DNA of 10,563 nucleotides from Armatimonadota bacterium (lineage in GTDB: Bacteria > Armatimonadota > SYMT01). Both the position numbers and the translations under genes were made by a program. The notes beneath the pieces were generated by a model. The model was not told where the DNA came from. It made no database searches and saw nothing but the letters and a program-made list of their open reading frames with translations. Of this stretch, positions 1-4,332 are shown piece by piece. How positions within the stretch are numbered: position 1 is the first letter of the stretch; the number at the start of each line of letters is the position of its first letter. The stretch is taken from the NCBI GenBank assembly GCA_020696885.1, contig JAJFMS010000042.1, positions 1-10,563 of the forward strand, read 5' to 3'.

Positions 1-401
1 AGCGTCTCGCCAACGTCCAGCCGCGCCTGCAGGTGCTCCGAAACCGGTCCGGACGGCCGCATGCCGCCCAGGTAGACCGCCCGGCGCAGCCCGGCCTTCG
101 CCGCGGCGCGGGCGAACCGCTCGGCGCACTCCACTTCCCGCCGGTGGAAGTCGCCGCCGCCTTCGGCCATTCCGTGCACCAGGTAATACGCGCCCTGGCA
201 GCCTTCCATGGCCCGGGAGAGGGCGGCCTCGTCGGCCACGTCGCCCTCCACCCAGTTCCGTTCCGGCCAGCGGCGAACGGCCCGGCTGCGATCCCGGGTG
301 AGGCCGACCACCTCGTGGCCGGACTGCTCCAATGCCGGCCACAGGTTCTGTCCTACGAACCCGGTGGCGCCCGTCACCAGCACCCGACGCATTTCAGTCA
401 T
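1..401 (-). CDS. YbjT/NmrA-like NAD(P)-binding oxidoreductase, partial (C-terminus beyond left edge)
   Basis: Only the N-terminal 133 codons are present. The protein opens MTEMRRVLVTGATGFVGQNL: a first beta strand followed by the TGATGFVG dinucleotide-binding loop (residues 10-17) of an atypical short-chain dehydrogenase, so it should bind NAD(P) in the cytoplasm. Later landmarks are EGDVAD (about 53-58), AYYLVHGM (about 75-82) and LGGMRPSG followed by SEHLQARLDVGETL, the pattern of the YbjT-like atypical SDR group. Full members run to roughly 290-490 residues, so over half is missing and the substrate cannot be judged. The ATG at 401-399 is preferred because GGGAGG (minus strand, 414-409) lies 7 nt upstream; a second in-frame ATG (392-390) is 3 codons in. 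The upstream gene's TAG stop (404-402) directly abuts this start, so the two are almost certainly co-transcribed and translationally coupled. The family call is solid; the function is unknown. Confidence 0.86.
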   Translation of the reverse strand, partial: MTEMRRVLVTGATGFVGQNLWPALEQSGHEVVGLTRDRSRAVRRWPERNWVEGDVADEAALSRAMEGCQGAYYLVHGMAEGGGDFHRREVECAERFARAAAKAGLRRAVYLGGMRPSGPVSEHLQARLDVGET

Positions 402-845
402 CTATCGACCTCCCGAGCCCGGCGCTCCGGTGAGCAGCCAGAACACCAACAAGCTGCGCGCGCTCCAGACCATCGTCCGCAGCCGGTTGCTGCGTACCAG
501 CCCGGCCGCGTCCTTGCCGTTCCAGCTCGCGATGAGCCGCCGGTGCGCCGGGACCTGAACCGTGGCCGTGGCGATCCAGTTCACCACGGCCAGCAGCAGC
601 CCGAGCACCAGCAGCGTTCGGTTTGCAGCTCCGTCGCTGTGCAGCAGCAGCAGCACGCCGGTAATCCCTTCCAGCGCCATGGCGGGTACCACCAGGCATG
701 TGGTTCGCAGCACGATTCGGCGGTGGACCGCGGCACCGTTCCACTCCGCGTCCGCCAGCAGCGGATAATGCACCACCTGTACGAACCATACTACCCCGGT
801 AAGGAACCAGGTAGCGACGGCGTGGATCAACAGGAGGTCTCGCAT
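402..845 (-). CDS. four-helix integral membrane protein of unknown function
   Basis: This 147-residue protein has four predicted membrane segments at about residues 3-27, 46-68, 76-96 and 124-139, a short basic loop before the last one, and a Gly/Pro tail. Notable residues are WFVQVVHYPLL (20-30), a Pro within helix 2 (VVPAMALEG), and QVPAHRRL (97-104) just after helix 3; the His and Gln in or near membrane segments are the residues most likely to be functional. The layout recalls small uncharacterised four-helix proteins such as DUF1772-like families, but I cannot assign one. The ATG at 845-843 is chosen because the hydrophobic first helix begins immediately after it; the reading frame stays open upstream to 1067 but would add a Pro/Arg/His-rich stretch crossing two hairpins. 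The Shine-Dalgarno is weak (only GAG close to the start). The stop abuts the oxidoreductase start, so it is the first gene of a two-gene unit. Confidence 0.76.
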   Translation of the reverse strand: MRDLLLIHAVATWFLTGVVWFVQVVHYPLLADAEWNGAAVHRRIVLRTTCLVVPAMALEGITGVLLLLHSDGAANRTLLVLGLLLAVVNWIATATVQVPAHRRLIASWNGKDAAGLVRSNRLRTMVWSARSLLVFWLLTGAPGSGGR

Positions 846-889
846 CGTACTCAAGGCATCCGGAGGCGGCGCCGGGCCGCACTGTCGCC

Positions 890-895
890 ATTGTA
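890..895 (-). promoter_or_regulatory. candidate -10 element for the membrane protein-oxidoreductase pair
   Basis: On the minus strand these bases read TACAAT, a five-of-six match to the sigma-70 -10 box, about 45 nt upstream of the ATG at 845. No convincing -35 hexamer sits 16-18 nt further upstream, so this is only suggestive. Its placement after two hairpins that follow infC fits a separate transcription unit for the two genes downstream. Confidence 0.3.
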
Positions 896-925
896 CGAGC
901 GGGTGGGAGAGGACGTGACGGGATG

Positions 926-943
926 CGGCAGCCGAAGCTGCCG
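926..943 (-). terminator. UUCG-tetraloop hairpin between infC and the membrane-protein gene
   Basis: On the minus strand the sequence is CGGCAGC-TTCG-GCTGCCG: seven perfect base pairs closed by the C(UUCG)G tetraloop, which is exceptionally stable in RNA. It lies about 130 nt past the infC stop and just before the candidate -10 box at 890-895. No U-run follows, so it is not a classical intrinsic terminator. It may act as a backup terminator, an RNase barrier or an mRNA 3' end. Confidence 0.45.
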
Positions 944-1029
944 GGGAGTGTGCTGGCTGAAGGCAGCACGGAGGCGCCTCCCGTACCGCGGGCTCGCGGT
1001 GAGTGGGGAAGCGGGAAGGACCGCCGGAA

Positions 1030-1062
1030 TTACCGGGCCGAAGCTCTGCTCCGACCCGGTAA
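1030..1062 (-). terminator. 15-bp hairpin just after infC
   Basis: The arms TTACCGGG (1030-1037) and CCCGGTAA (1055-1062) pair perfectly, and pairing continues inward for seven more pairs (two of them G-U on the minus strand) to a 3-nt loop at 1045-1047. The result is one uninterrupted 15-bp stem starting 8 nt after the infC stop codon. The following minus-strand bases are TTCCGG, with no U-tract. The position strongly suggests the 3' end of the infC mRNA, either by U-less termination or as a protective 3' structure. Confidence 0.55.
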
Positions 1063-1070
1063 CTCAAAAC

Positions 1071-1607
1071 CTATTTCGGCGCCAGCAGCATGGTCATGCG
1101 CCGACCCTCGATCGAGGGCGCTCGCTCAACCACGGCCACGTCGGCCACGGCGGCGGAGAGCTTCTCCATCTGGGCCTTGGCAATCTCCGGGTGAGACATC
1201 TCACGACCGCGGAAGATCAACGTGACCTGGACTTTGTCGCCTTCTTCCAGGAAGCGCCGGGCATCCTTCACCCGGTAATCGAGGTCATGCGCCTCGGTGC
1301 CGTAGCGCATCCGGATGCCCTTGATGTCAACGGTATGCGCCTTCTTCTTGGCTTCCTTCTGCTTCTTCGCCTGGTCGTACTTGTACTTGCCGTAGTCCAG
1401 GATGCGGCAGACAGGGGGTTGGGCGTTGGGAGCGATCTCGACGAGGTCCATCCCCTGCTCTTGTGCGAGCCGGAGTGCCTGTCGGGTCTCCATCACGCCG
1501 AGCTGATCGCCCTCGGCGCCTACAACGCGGACCTCCGGAACACGGATCCGGTGGTTCATACGCGGCCCCATATCGCGCGGGCCGCGCCGGTCGTTGAATC
1601 GATTGAT
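1071..1607 (-). CDS. infC: translation initiation factor IF-3, probable ATC start codon
   Basis: IF-3 binds the 30S subunit, keeps it apart from 50S and proofreads the initiator tRNA and start codon. Reading from ATC (1607-1605) gives 178 residues, the usual family length (about 180 in E. coli). The N domain starts near HRIRVPEVRVV (19-29) and contains DLVEIAPNA (54-62) and the signature PPVCRILDYGKYKY (64-77). A Lys-rich linker (79-90) leads to the C domain, with FRGREMSH (132-139), and the protein ends RRMTMLLAPK. The ATC is preferred because AAGGAAGG (1621-1614) lies exactly 6 nt upstream, while the in-frame ATGs at 1571 and 1559 have no Shine-Dalgarno and cut close to the N domain; an upstream ATG at 1742 would run through a strong hairpin. 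IF-3 rejecting its own non-AUG start is known autoregulation in E. coli (AUU). There is no rpmI or rplT downstream. Confidence 0.95.
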   Translation of the reverse strand: MNRFNDRRGPRDMGPRMNHRIRVPEVRVVGAEGDQLGVMETRQALRLAQEQGMDLVEIAPNAQPPVCRILDYGKYKYDQAKKQKEAKKKAHTVDIKGIRMRYGTEAHDLDYRVKDARRFLEEGDKVQVTLIFRGREMSHPEIAKAQMEKLSAAVADVAVVERAPSIEGRRMTMLLAPK

Positions 1608-1621
1608 AGCTTGCCTTCCTT
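1605..1621 (-). promoter_or_regulatory. infC ribosome binding site with ATC start
   Basis: On the minus strand the bases read AAGGAAGG, then CAAGCT, then ATC. The Shine-Dalgarno is the strongest near this gene and its 6-nt spacing points at the ATC rather than at any ATG. A strong ribosome site paired with a poor start codon is the arrangement expected of an infC that represses itself through IF-3 proofreading. The autoregulation itself is inferred from E. coli. Confidence 0.8.
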
Positions 1622-1695
1622 TCCGAAGAGGCCCCGATCGGGCCACCGTTGATGCTTCCGGCTGTTTCGCCGCGCCGACTGGCTGCGAGCGCCGG

Positions 1696-1751
1696 TTCAC
1701 CAGTGCCGGACAGCGTTCCCGCCAGGGTCCGCTGTCCGGCATGCCGGTGAA
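1696..1751 (-). promoter_or_regulatory. long stem-loop in the infC leader
   Basis: The inner arms TGCCGGACAGCG (1704-1715) and CGCTGTCCGGCA (1730-1741) pair perfectly over 12 bp, and the outer arms TTCACC (1696-1701) and GGTGAA (1746-1751) add 6 bp beyond a small asymmetric internal loop. A 3-bp mini-stem (1718-1720 with 1725-1727) caps the loop. If the candidate promoter at 1751-1777 is used, transcription would start near 1744, so the 12-bp part would form at the very 5' end of the infC mRNA. It may stabilise the message or attenuate it. It could instead terminate transcription from the RRM gene, although no U-run follows. Confidence 0.6.
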
Positions 1752-1777
1752 TTCTACTCGACCGTTACCAGGGTCAA
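1751..1777 (-). promoter_or_regulatory. candidate sigma-70-type promoter of infC
   Basis: On the minus strand TTGACC (1777-1772) and TAGAAT (1756-1751) each match their consensus at five of six positions. The spacer is 15 nt, shorter than the usual 16-18, which lowers confidence. It would give a leader of roughly 135 nt before the ATC start, beginning with the stem at 1704-1741. Confidence 0.42.
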
Positions 1778-1811
1778 ACCCGCCGCCGGCGATGATCCAT
1801 GGTTCTGCTGC

Positions 1812-1836
1812 GTGATCGAGAATACCTTTCGATCAC
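1812..1836 (-). terminator. hairpin downstream of the RRM gene
   Basis: GTGATCGA (1812-1819) and TCGATCAC (1829-1836) form a perfect 8-bp stem around a 9-nt centre. It starts 45 nt after the RRM stop codon and lies before the candidate infC promoter, so it suits the 3' end of the RRM mRNA. No U-tract follows on the minus strand; a palindromic protein-binding site is an alternative. Confidence 0.42.
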
Positions 1837-1881
1837 ACCGCAATCTGGCGGGTGGGCGGCCGGTGCTCGGAGCGCGACCGT

Positions 1882-2478
1882 CTACCAGTCTTCTCCACCG
1901 CCACCGCCACCGTCGCGGCGGCCGCCCCGGCGACCGCGATCCCGGCTGCCGCCGCCACCGCCGCCGCCACGATCGGCATCGTAGCCACCGCCGCCGGCCG
2001 GCCGGCCACCGCCGGAGTCGCCGCCACCGCCATAACCACCACCGCCGCCGTAACCACCGCCGCCGCCGTAGCCGCCACCACCGCCGTAGCCGCCGCCGCC
2101 ACCGCTGCCGCCACTGCCACCGCCGTAACCGCCGCCGCCACTGGGACGACCGCCGCCACCGCCATAGCCGCCACCGCCGCCGTAGCCACCGCCGCCACTA
2201 GGGCGAGACCCATAGCCGCCGCCCGCGCCACGGGCTTCTCGCGGTCGCGCCTCGTTCACGGTGAGCGCGCGGCCCTTGAACTCTTTACCATGCATCGCAT
2301 CGATTGCCGGCTGTGCCTGGTCGTCGTCGGCGATGTCGACGAAACCGAAGCCCTTCGATCGACCGGAATCATCGATCGGCAGGGACGCGTTGGTCGCACC
2401 CCACGCAGCGAAGACCTCCCGAAGTTGATCTTCCGTGACGGAGTACGGCAGGTTACCTACATACAGACGCTTGCTCAT
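1882..2478 (-). CDS. RRM-domain RNA-binding protein with Gly/Tyr-rich and RGG C-terminal tail
   Basis: This 198-residue cytoplasmic protein has one complete RNA recognition motif (about residues 3-78) with RNP2 as LYVGNL (5-10) and RNP1 as KGFGFVDI (42-49); the aromatic residues Tyr6, Phe44 and Phe46 are the expected RNA-stacking positions. From residue 84 the sequence becomes Gly-rich: three RP(S/A)GGGGY modules, then Tyr at 131, 137, 143 and 149 separated by five Gly each, then an Arg/Gly block (170-188) and the end GGEDW. Bacterial one-RRM proteins of this plan resemble cyanobacterial Rbp and plant glycine-rich proteins, which bind RNA and are often cold-induced. A tail this long is typical of low-complexity regions that self-associate, but that is inference. 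The ATG at 2478 is immediately followed by the RRM; the Shine-Dalgarno is weak. The gene lies just upstream of infC, so both may serve translation or mRNA handling. Confidence 0.93.
   Translation of the reverse strand: MSKRLYVGNLPYSVTEDQLREVFAAWGATNASLPIDDSGRSKGFGFVDIADDDQAQPAIDAMHGKEFKGRALTVNEARPREARGAGGGYGSRPSGGGGYGGGGGYGGGGGRPSGGGGYGGGSGGSGGGGGYGGGGGYGGGGGYGGGGGYGGGGDSGGGRPAGGGGYDADRGGGGGGGSRDRGRRGGRRDGGGGGGEDW
2032..2103 (-). repeat. 18-bp tandem repeat encoding GGGGGY units
   Basis: Within the Gly-rich tail of the RRM gene, four successive Tyr codons (residues 131, 137, 143, 149) are exactly 18 bp apart, each preceded by five Gly codons, with differing third bases. Less regular related units extend over 1885-2229, including a direct repeat of RPSGGGGYGG (residues 92-101 and 111-120, 57 bp apart). 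Such GC-rich repeats are prone to slippage, so copy number may vary between strains. Confidence 0.85.
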
Positions 2479-2509
2479 CGGATCTTGTGCTCTGCTCTAC
2501 AGAAACGGG

Positions 2510-2524
2510 CACCGCAGCGCGGTG
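2510..2524 (-). other. small hairpin in front of the RRM gene
   Basis: CACCGC (2510-2515) and GCGGTG (2519-2524) form a perfect 6-bp stem with a 3-nt loop, about 30 nt upstream of the RRM start codon and 33 nt after the stop of the hypothetical gene. On the minus strand it is followed by CCCGTTTCTG, a weak U-containing stretch. It could be a weak terminator for the upstream gene or a leader structure of the RRM gene. Confidence 0.35.
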
Positions 2525-2557
2525 TCGGGACTCGAAGTGCGGTGAGACGATTGGTCA

Positions 2558-2911
2558 TCACGCGGGGCGGTAAGACTCCGGGTCGCCGGATCCGACCCGG
2601 AATTCGATAATGCGGCCGACCTGGCCGTCCGCTTGCGGATCCACCACCACCCCCCGGGCGCCCCCGGCGGCAGAGGTTTCCGCGCGCGACATGAACTCGG
2701 CACGTGTTATGGAATAAAGAGTGGGTGAAACAGCGTCTAACTCGTCCAGCACTTCACGCTGGGCGAAGTCGTAGGCACGGGCAGGAGAGGTGAACAGAAC
2801 CAGGAACGTTCCTTCTGCGCTTTCCGCCACACACAGCCGCCGGCCCGTCAACTCGATGTGCCACAGGGGCGCATTCAAGAGCTCTTCATTATAAGGCGGG
2901 GTGCCTAACAC
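2558..2911 (-). CDS. small hypothetical protein, GTG start
   Basis: This is a 117-residue soluble protein with no signal peptide or membrane segment. It starts MLGTPPYNEELLNAPLWHIE and has a mixed alpha/beta look: a strand-like segment FLVLFTSP (36-43), a helix-like AYDFAQREVLDEL (47-59), another strand-helix LYSITRAEFMSRA (65-77), and GARGVVVDPQADG (85-97). The layout faintly recalls SseB-like domains, where a similar VVxxP-DG segment occurs, but I do not claim the family. The only upstream start is GTG (2911-2909), with a weak AGTAGG 5 nt before it; the next in-frame ATG (residue 74) would remove most of the protein. A promoter-like site lies about 120 nt upstream. The stop is 79 bp before the RRM start, so co-transcription is possible. 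Confidence 0.7.
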   Translation of the reverse strand: MLGTPPYNEELLNAPLWHIELTGRRLCVAESAEGTFLVLFTSPARAYDFAQREVLDELDAVSPTLYSITRAEFMSRAETSAAGGARGVVVDPQADGQVGRIIEFRVGSGDPESYRPA

Positions 2912-2957
2912 TTAAACCTACTCAATGGCCCCGGCGGCGCCGGATCGACGCCGGTCG

Positions 2958-2995
2958 GCAGTTAACTGCGCCGGCCTCGGGGCCTGATCGATCAG
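2958..2995. promoter_or_regulatory. two perfect 12-bp palindromes, candidate operator or leader structure
   Basis: GCAGTTAACTGC (2958-2969) and CTGATCGATCAG (2984-2995) are both exactly self-complementary, with centres 26 bp apart. They lie between the candidate promoter at 3039-3068 and the GTG start at 2911, so a protein bound there could block transcription of the small hypothetical gene. The first is also embedded in longer nested inverted repeats (2927-2984), so an RNA structure is equally possible. Confidence 0.4.
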
Positions 2996-3038
2996 ATCAA
3001 TGCGGACCGGTCCGGGTTGAGCCGCACCTTCCCGGATC

Positions 3039-3068
3039 AGTATACAGTGTCCGCCCCCTCCGCCGCAA
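3039..3068 (-). promoter_or_regulatory. candidate promoter for the 2558-2911 gene
   Basis: On the minus strand TATACT (3044-3039) matches the -10 consensus at five of six positions, with TTGCGG (3068-3063) 18 nt upstream as a poor -35. The core GTATAC is itself palindromic, and on the plus strand TTGAGC (3017-3022) with an 18-nt spacer to TATACA (3041-3046) is also promoter-like, although no plus-strand gene follows for over 1 kb. The expected minus-strand leader is about 120 nt. Confidence 0.38.
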
Positions 3069-3087
3069 CGAGAATCACGCGGGGAAG

Positions 3088-3113
3088 CGCGAGGAAACGT
3101 GTGGATCCTCGCG
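3088..3113. terminator. 8-bp inverted repeat downstream of the DUF3592 gene
   Basis: CGCGAGGA (3088-3095) and TCCTCGCG (3106-3113) pair perfectly across a 10-nt loop. The repeat is about 150 nt past the stop of the minus-strand gene 3265-4134 and just upstream of the candidate promoter at 3039-3068. Neither strand has a U-run after the stem. It may end the DUF3592 transcript; that role is inferred from position only. Confidence 0.32.
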
Positions 3114-3264
3114 TTCTGATGGTCTGATGAGCCTCAGGGGCAAGCTATCGCCCGGGCGTGCGGCCTGGCGCCGCAGATTGGCAGACGAAGGTGCTGGTGG
3201 GGCTGGGTGAGCGTGCGTCGTGCATGTCCCACTGGAGCTCGTGGTGAGGAGGCCCGGACTCGGG

Positions 3265-4134
3265 TCACTCCGCCGTGACGGAGCGCCCCGGATGAGACCT
3301 TCGTTTCACCCGGCCCGTCCGAAGGAGGAGCAGGCCTCCTATGGTGAGCAGTGCGCCCACGCCCCCCAGAATAACGGCGCTCAACCAGAAGAAGCGGAAA
3401 CCGATCACTGCCGCTCCGTGTGGGCGGCGCGGCTCGAAGACAACGTCGATCGGCTCGTCCCGCCGCGCGTAATAGGCGTTGAGGTCCGGGGTAGTGAACT
3501 CGACCTCGCGCTCCCCGGCAGGAAAGCGGATTACTGCCGGAACTTCCATCGCCTCCCCGCTGGACTTGAACAGCTTCCAAGGCTTTCCAGCGCCGTTAGT
3601 AATCACTCCCCGGGCGCGGCTGCCGGTCTGGAGCAGCTGCGCGCGACCGGCAGCCTGACCGATACCGCCGAGGAGCAGCGGGAGGCCGATCATCAGGAAC
3701 ACGCCGCCGACCAGCGCGGGCACGGGTGCGTTCCGCTCCGATGCGAACAGCACGCCGGCCGTGCCTCCCAGCAGCAGCGCCAGTACCAGGCAGGCGATTG
3801 GCCCGGTCCAGAGGCCATCGAATGCGGCAACCCGCATCTGGCTCGGAGCGTTCGTGTCGTAGTATACGGTGACGCGGTCGCCCACTCCGTACTGGGAATA
3901 CTGCTCGGCAGGCCCGCGGCCCTCCAGGGTGCGGCCATCCGCCGTGTGATAGCGGATCAAGGGGGCCGCTAGATCCGCCGAGCTGCCGGCGCCGGGAACG
4001 GTCTCCATCCGCACGACTTCGCCCTCGCTCCGGCCGCCGGTGCACAGGAGAGACGTGGATCGGTACGCCAGGATGAGAGCCGCCACGGTCGCCACGAAGG
4101 CCAACAGTGCGAGGATGAGATACGCGGCTTTCAT
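3265..4134 (-). CDS. DUF3592-type membrane protein with two extracytoplasmic modules
   Basis: This 289-residue protein has four membrane segments at about residues 3-24, 110-131, 138-158 and 247-272. Between segments 1 and 2, and again between 3 and 4, lies a soluble beta-rich module of the DUF3592 kind. The first runs from TGGRSEGEVV through IRYHTADGRTLEG to YGVGDRVTVYYDTNAPSQMR (82-101); the second runs from TGSRARGVI through AVIRFPAGEREVEFTT to DEPIDVVFEPRRPHGA (226-241). The shared pattern is a turn-rich strand pair, then a 'G-x-x-(V/I)-x-V-x-(Y/F)' strand and an Asn/Arg-Pro turn. The protein therefore looks like an internal duplication, each half being one helix, one module and one helix. 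The function of the family is unknown. The ATG at 4134 sits directly before the first helix; the Shine-Dalgarno is weak. It is transcribed divergently from the glycosyltransferase operon across a 198-bp spacer. Confidence 0.87.
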   Translation of the reverse strand: MKAAYLILALLAFVATVAALILAYRSTSLLCTGGRSEGEVVRMETVPGAGSSADLAAPLIRYHTADGRTLEGRGPAEQYSQYGVGDRVTVYYDTNAPSQMRVAAFDGLWTGPIACLVLALLLGGTAGVLFASERNAPVPALVGGVFLMIGLPLLLGGIGQAAGRAQLLQTGSRARGVITNGAGKPWKLFKSSGEAMEVPAVIRFPAGEREVEFTTPDLNAYYARRDEPIDVVFEPRRPHGAAVIGFRFFWLSAVILGGVGALLTIGGLLLLRTGRVKRRSHPGRSVTAE

Positions 4135-4248
4135 GCGTGTTTGTCGGCTGTGGCGGAGGGAGAGAGATACTCGCCATGCTGTCAGATGCGACTTAGTGGT
4201 GGGTGAGTGCAGGCAGGCCAGGTTGCAGGGACAGCGTTTCCACTACCA

Positions 4249-4264
4249 GCGTGCGCGCGCACGC
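4249..4264. promoter_or_regulatory. 16-bp perfect GC palindrome, possible Z-DNA-prone site
   Basis: GCGTGCGCGCGCACGC is exactly self-complementary and also alternates purine and pyrimidine at every position, the composition that most readily adopts the left-handed Z form under negative supercoiling. It lies in the divergent spacer, about 70 bp upstream of the likely GTG start of the glycosyltransferase operon. It could be a protein-binding site, a cruciform-prone sequence or chance in GC-rich DNA. Confidence 0.5.
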
Positions 4265-4292
4265 AAGAAATACGTGAGGATTGGTCGCTCCG

Positions 4293-4309
4293 TCTCGTAA
4301 GCTACGAGA
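4293..4309. promoter_or_regulatory. 17-bp interrupted palindrome upstream of the glycosyltransferase operon
   Basis: The arms TCTCGTA (4293-4299) and TACGAGA (4303-4309) are perfect inverted repeats around the 3-bp centre AGC. The symmetry suits a dimeric regulator's operator or a small leader hairpin. It ends 23 bp before the likely GTG start at 4333, supporting the view that 4207-4332 is not coding. Confidence 0.45.
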
Positions 4310-4332
4310 GATTGCCGTCGTCCGAGGTCCTC

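Larger units (their letters stand above)
2912..3264. other. 353-bp intergenic region with nested palindromes and no convincing gene
   Basis: No reading frame here looks coding. It holds a nested inverted repeat: outer arms GGCCCCG (2927-2933) and CGGGGCC (2978-2984), middle arms GCCGG (2950-2954) and CCGGC (2971-2975), and a central perfect palindrome GCAGTTAACTGC (2958-2969). Next is a second perfect palindrome, CTGATCGATCAG (2984-2995), then a promoter-like site (3039-3068) and a hairpin (3088-3113). The stretch 3114-3264, next to the end of the DUF3592 gene, shows nothing I can name; no tRNA or known RNA fold is apparent. Confidence 0.55.

Noticed and set aside
846..1067. N-terminal extension of the four-helix membrane protein to an ATG at 1067
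   Set aside because: The extra 74 residues are low-complexity Pro/Arg/His sequence that crosses two strong hairpins, whereas ATG 845 begins directly at the first membrane helix.
33..1652. A 539-codon open frame on the plus strand
   Set aside because: It lies opposite the oxidoreductase, membrane protein and infC genes; its product is Arg/His/Pro-rich with no recognisable domain, while the minus-strand products are clear families.
1608..1742. N-terminal extension of infC to an ATG at 1742
   Set aside because: It would make IF-3 223 residues long and read through the 12-bp stem at 1704-1741; the Shine-Dalgarno before ATC 1607 gives the standard length.
1885..2229. CRISPR-like array, because of regular short repeats
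   Set aside because: The units are about 18 bp without unique spacers and stay in frame with Gly/Tyr codons of a real gene.
1812..2610. Long plus-strand frames rich in Arg/His or Ala/Thr opposite the RRM gene
   Set aside because: They are by-products of the GC-rich Gly codon repeats, which leave all frames open; only the minus-strand frame encodes an RRM with RNP1 and RNP2.
3114..3264. Possible small RNA gene or tRNA
   Set aside because: I found no cloverleaf, no anticodon arm and no recognisable RNA family pattern, and no promoter dedicated to this stretch.
4207..4332. Coding start of the GT39-like gene at GTG 4207
   Set aside because: The 42 extra residues are polar and not like the family, the ribosome site is poor, and the region carries two palindromes; GTG 4333 has GAGG 5 nt upstream and starts at the first helix.
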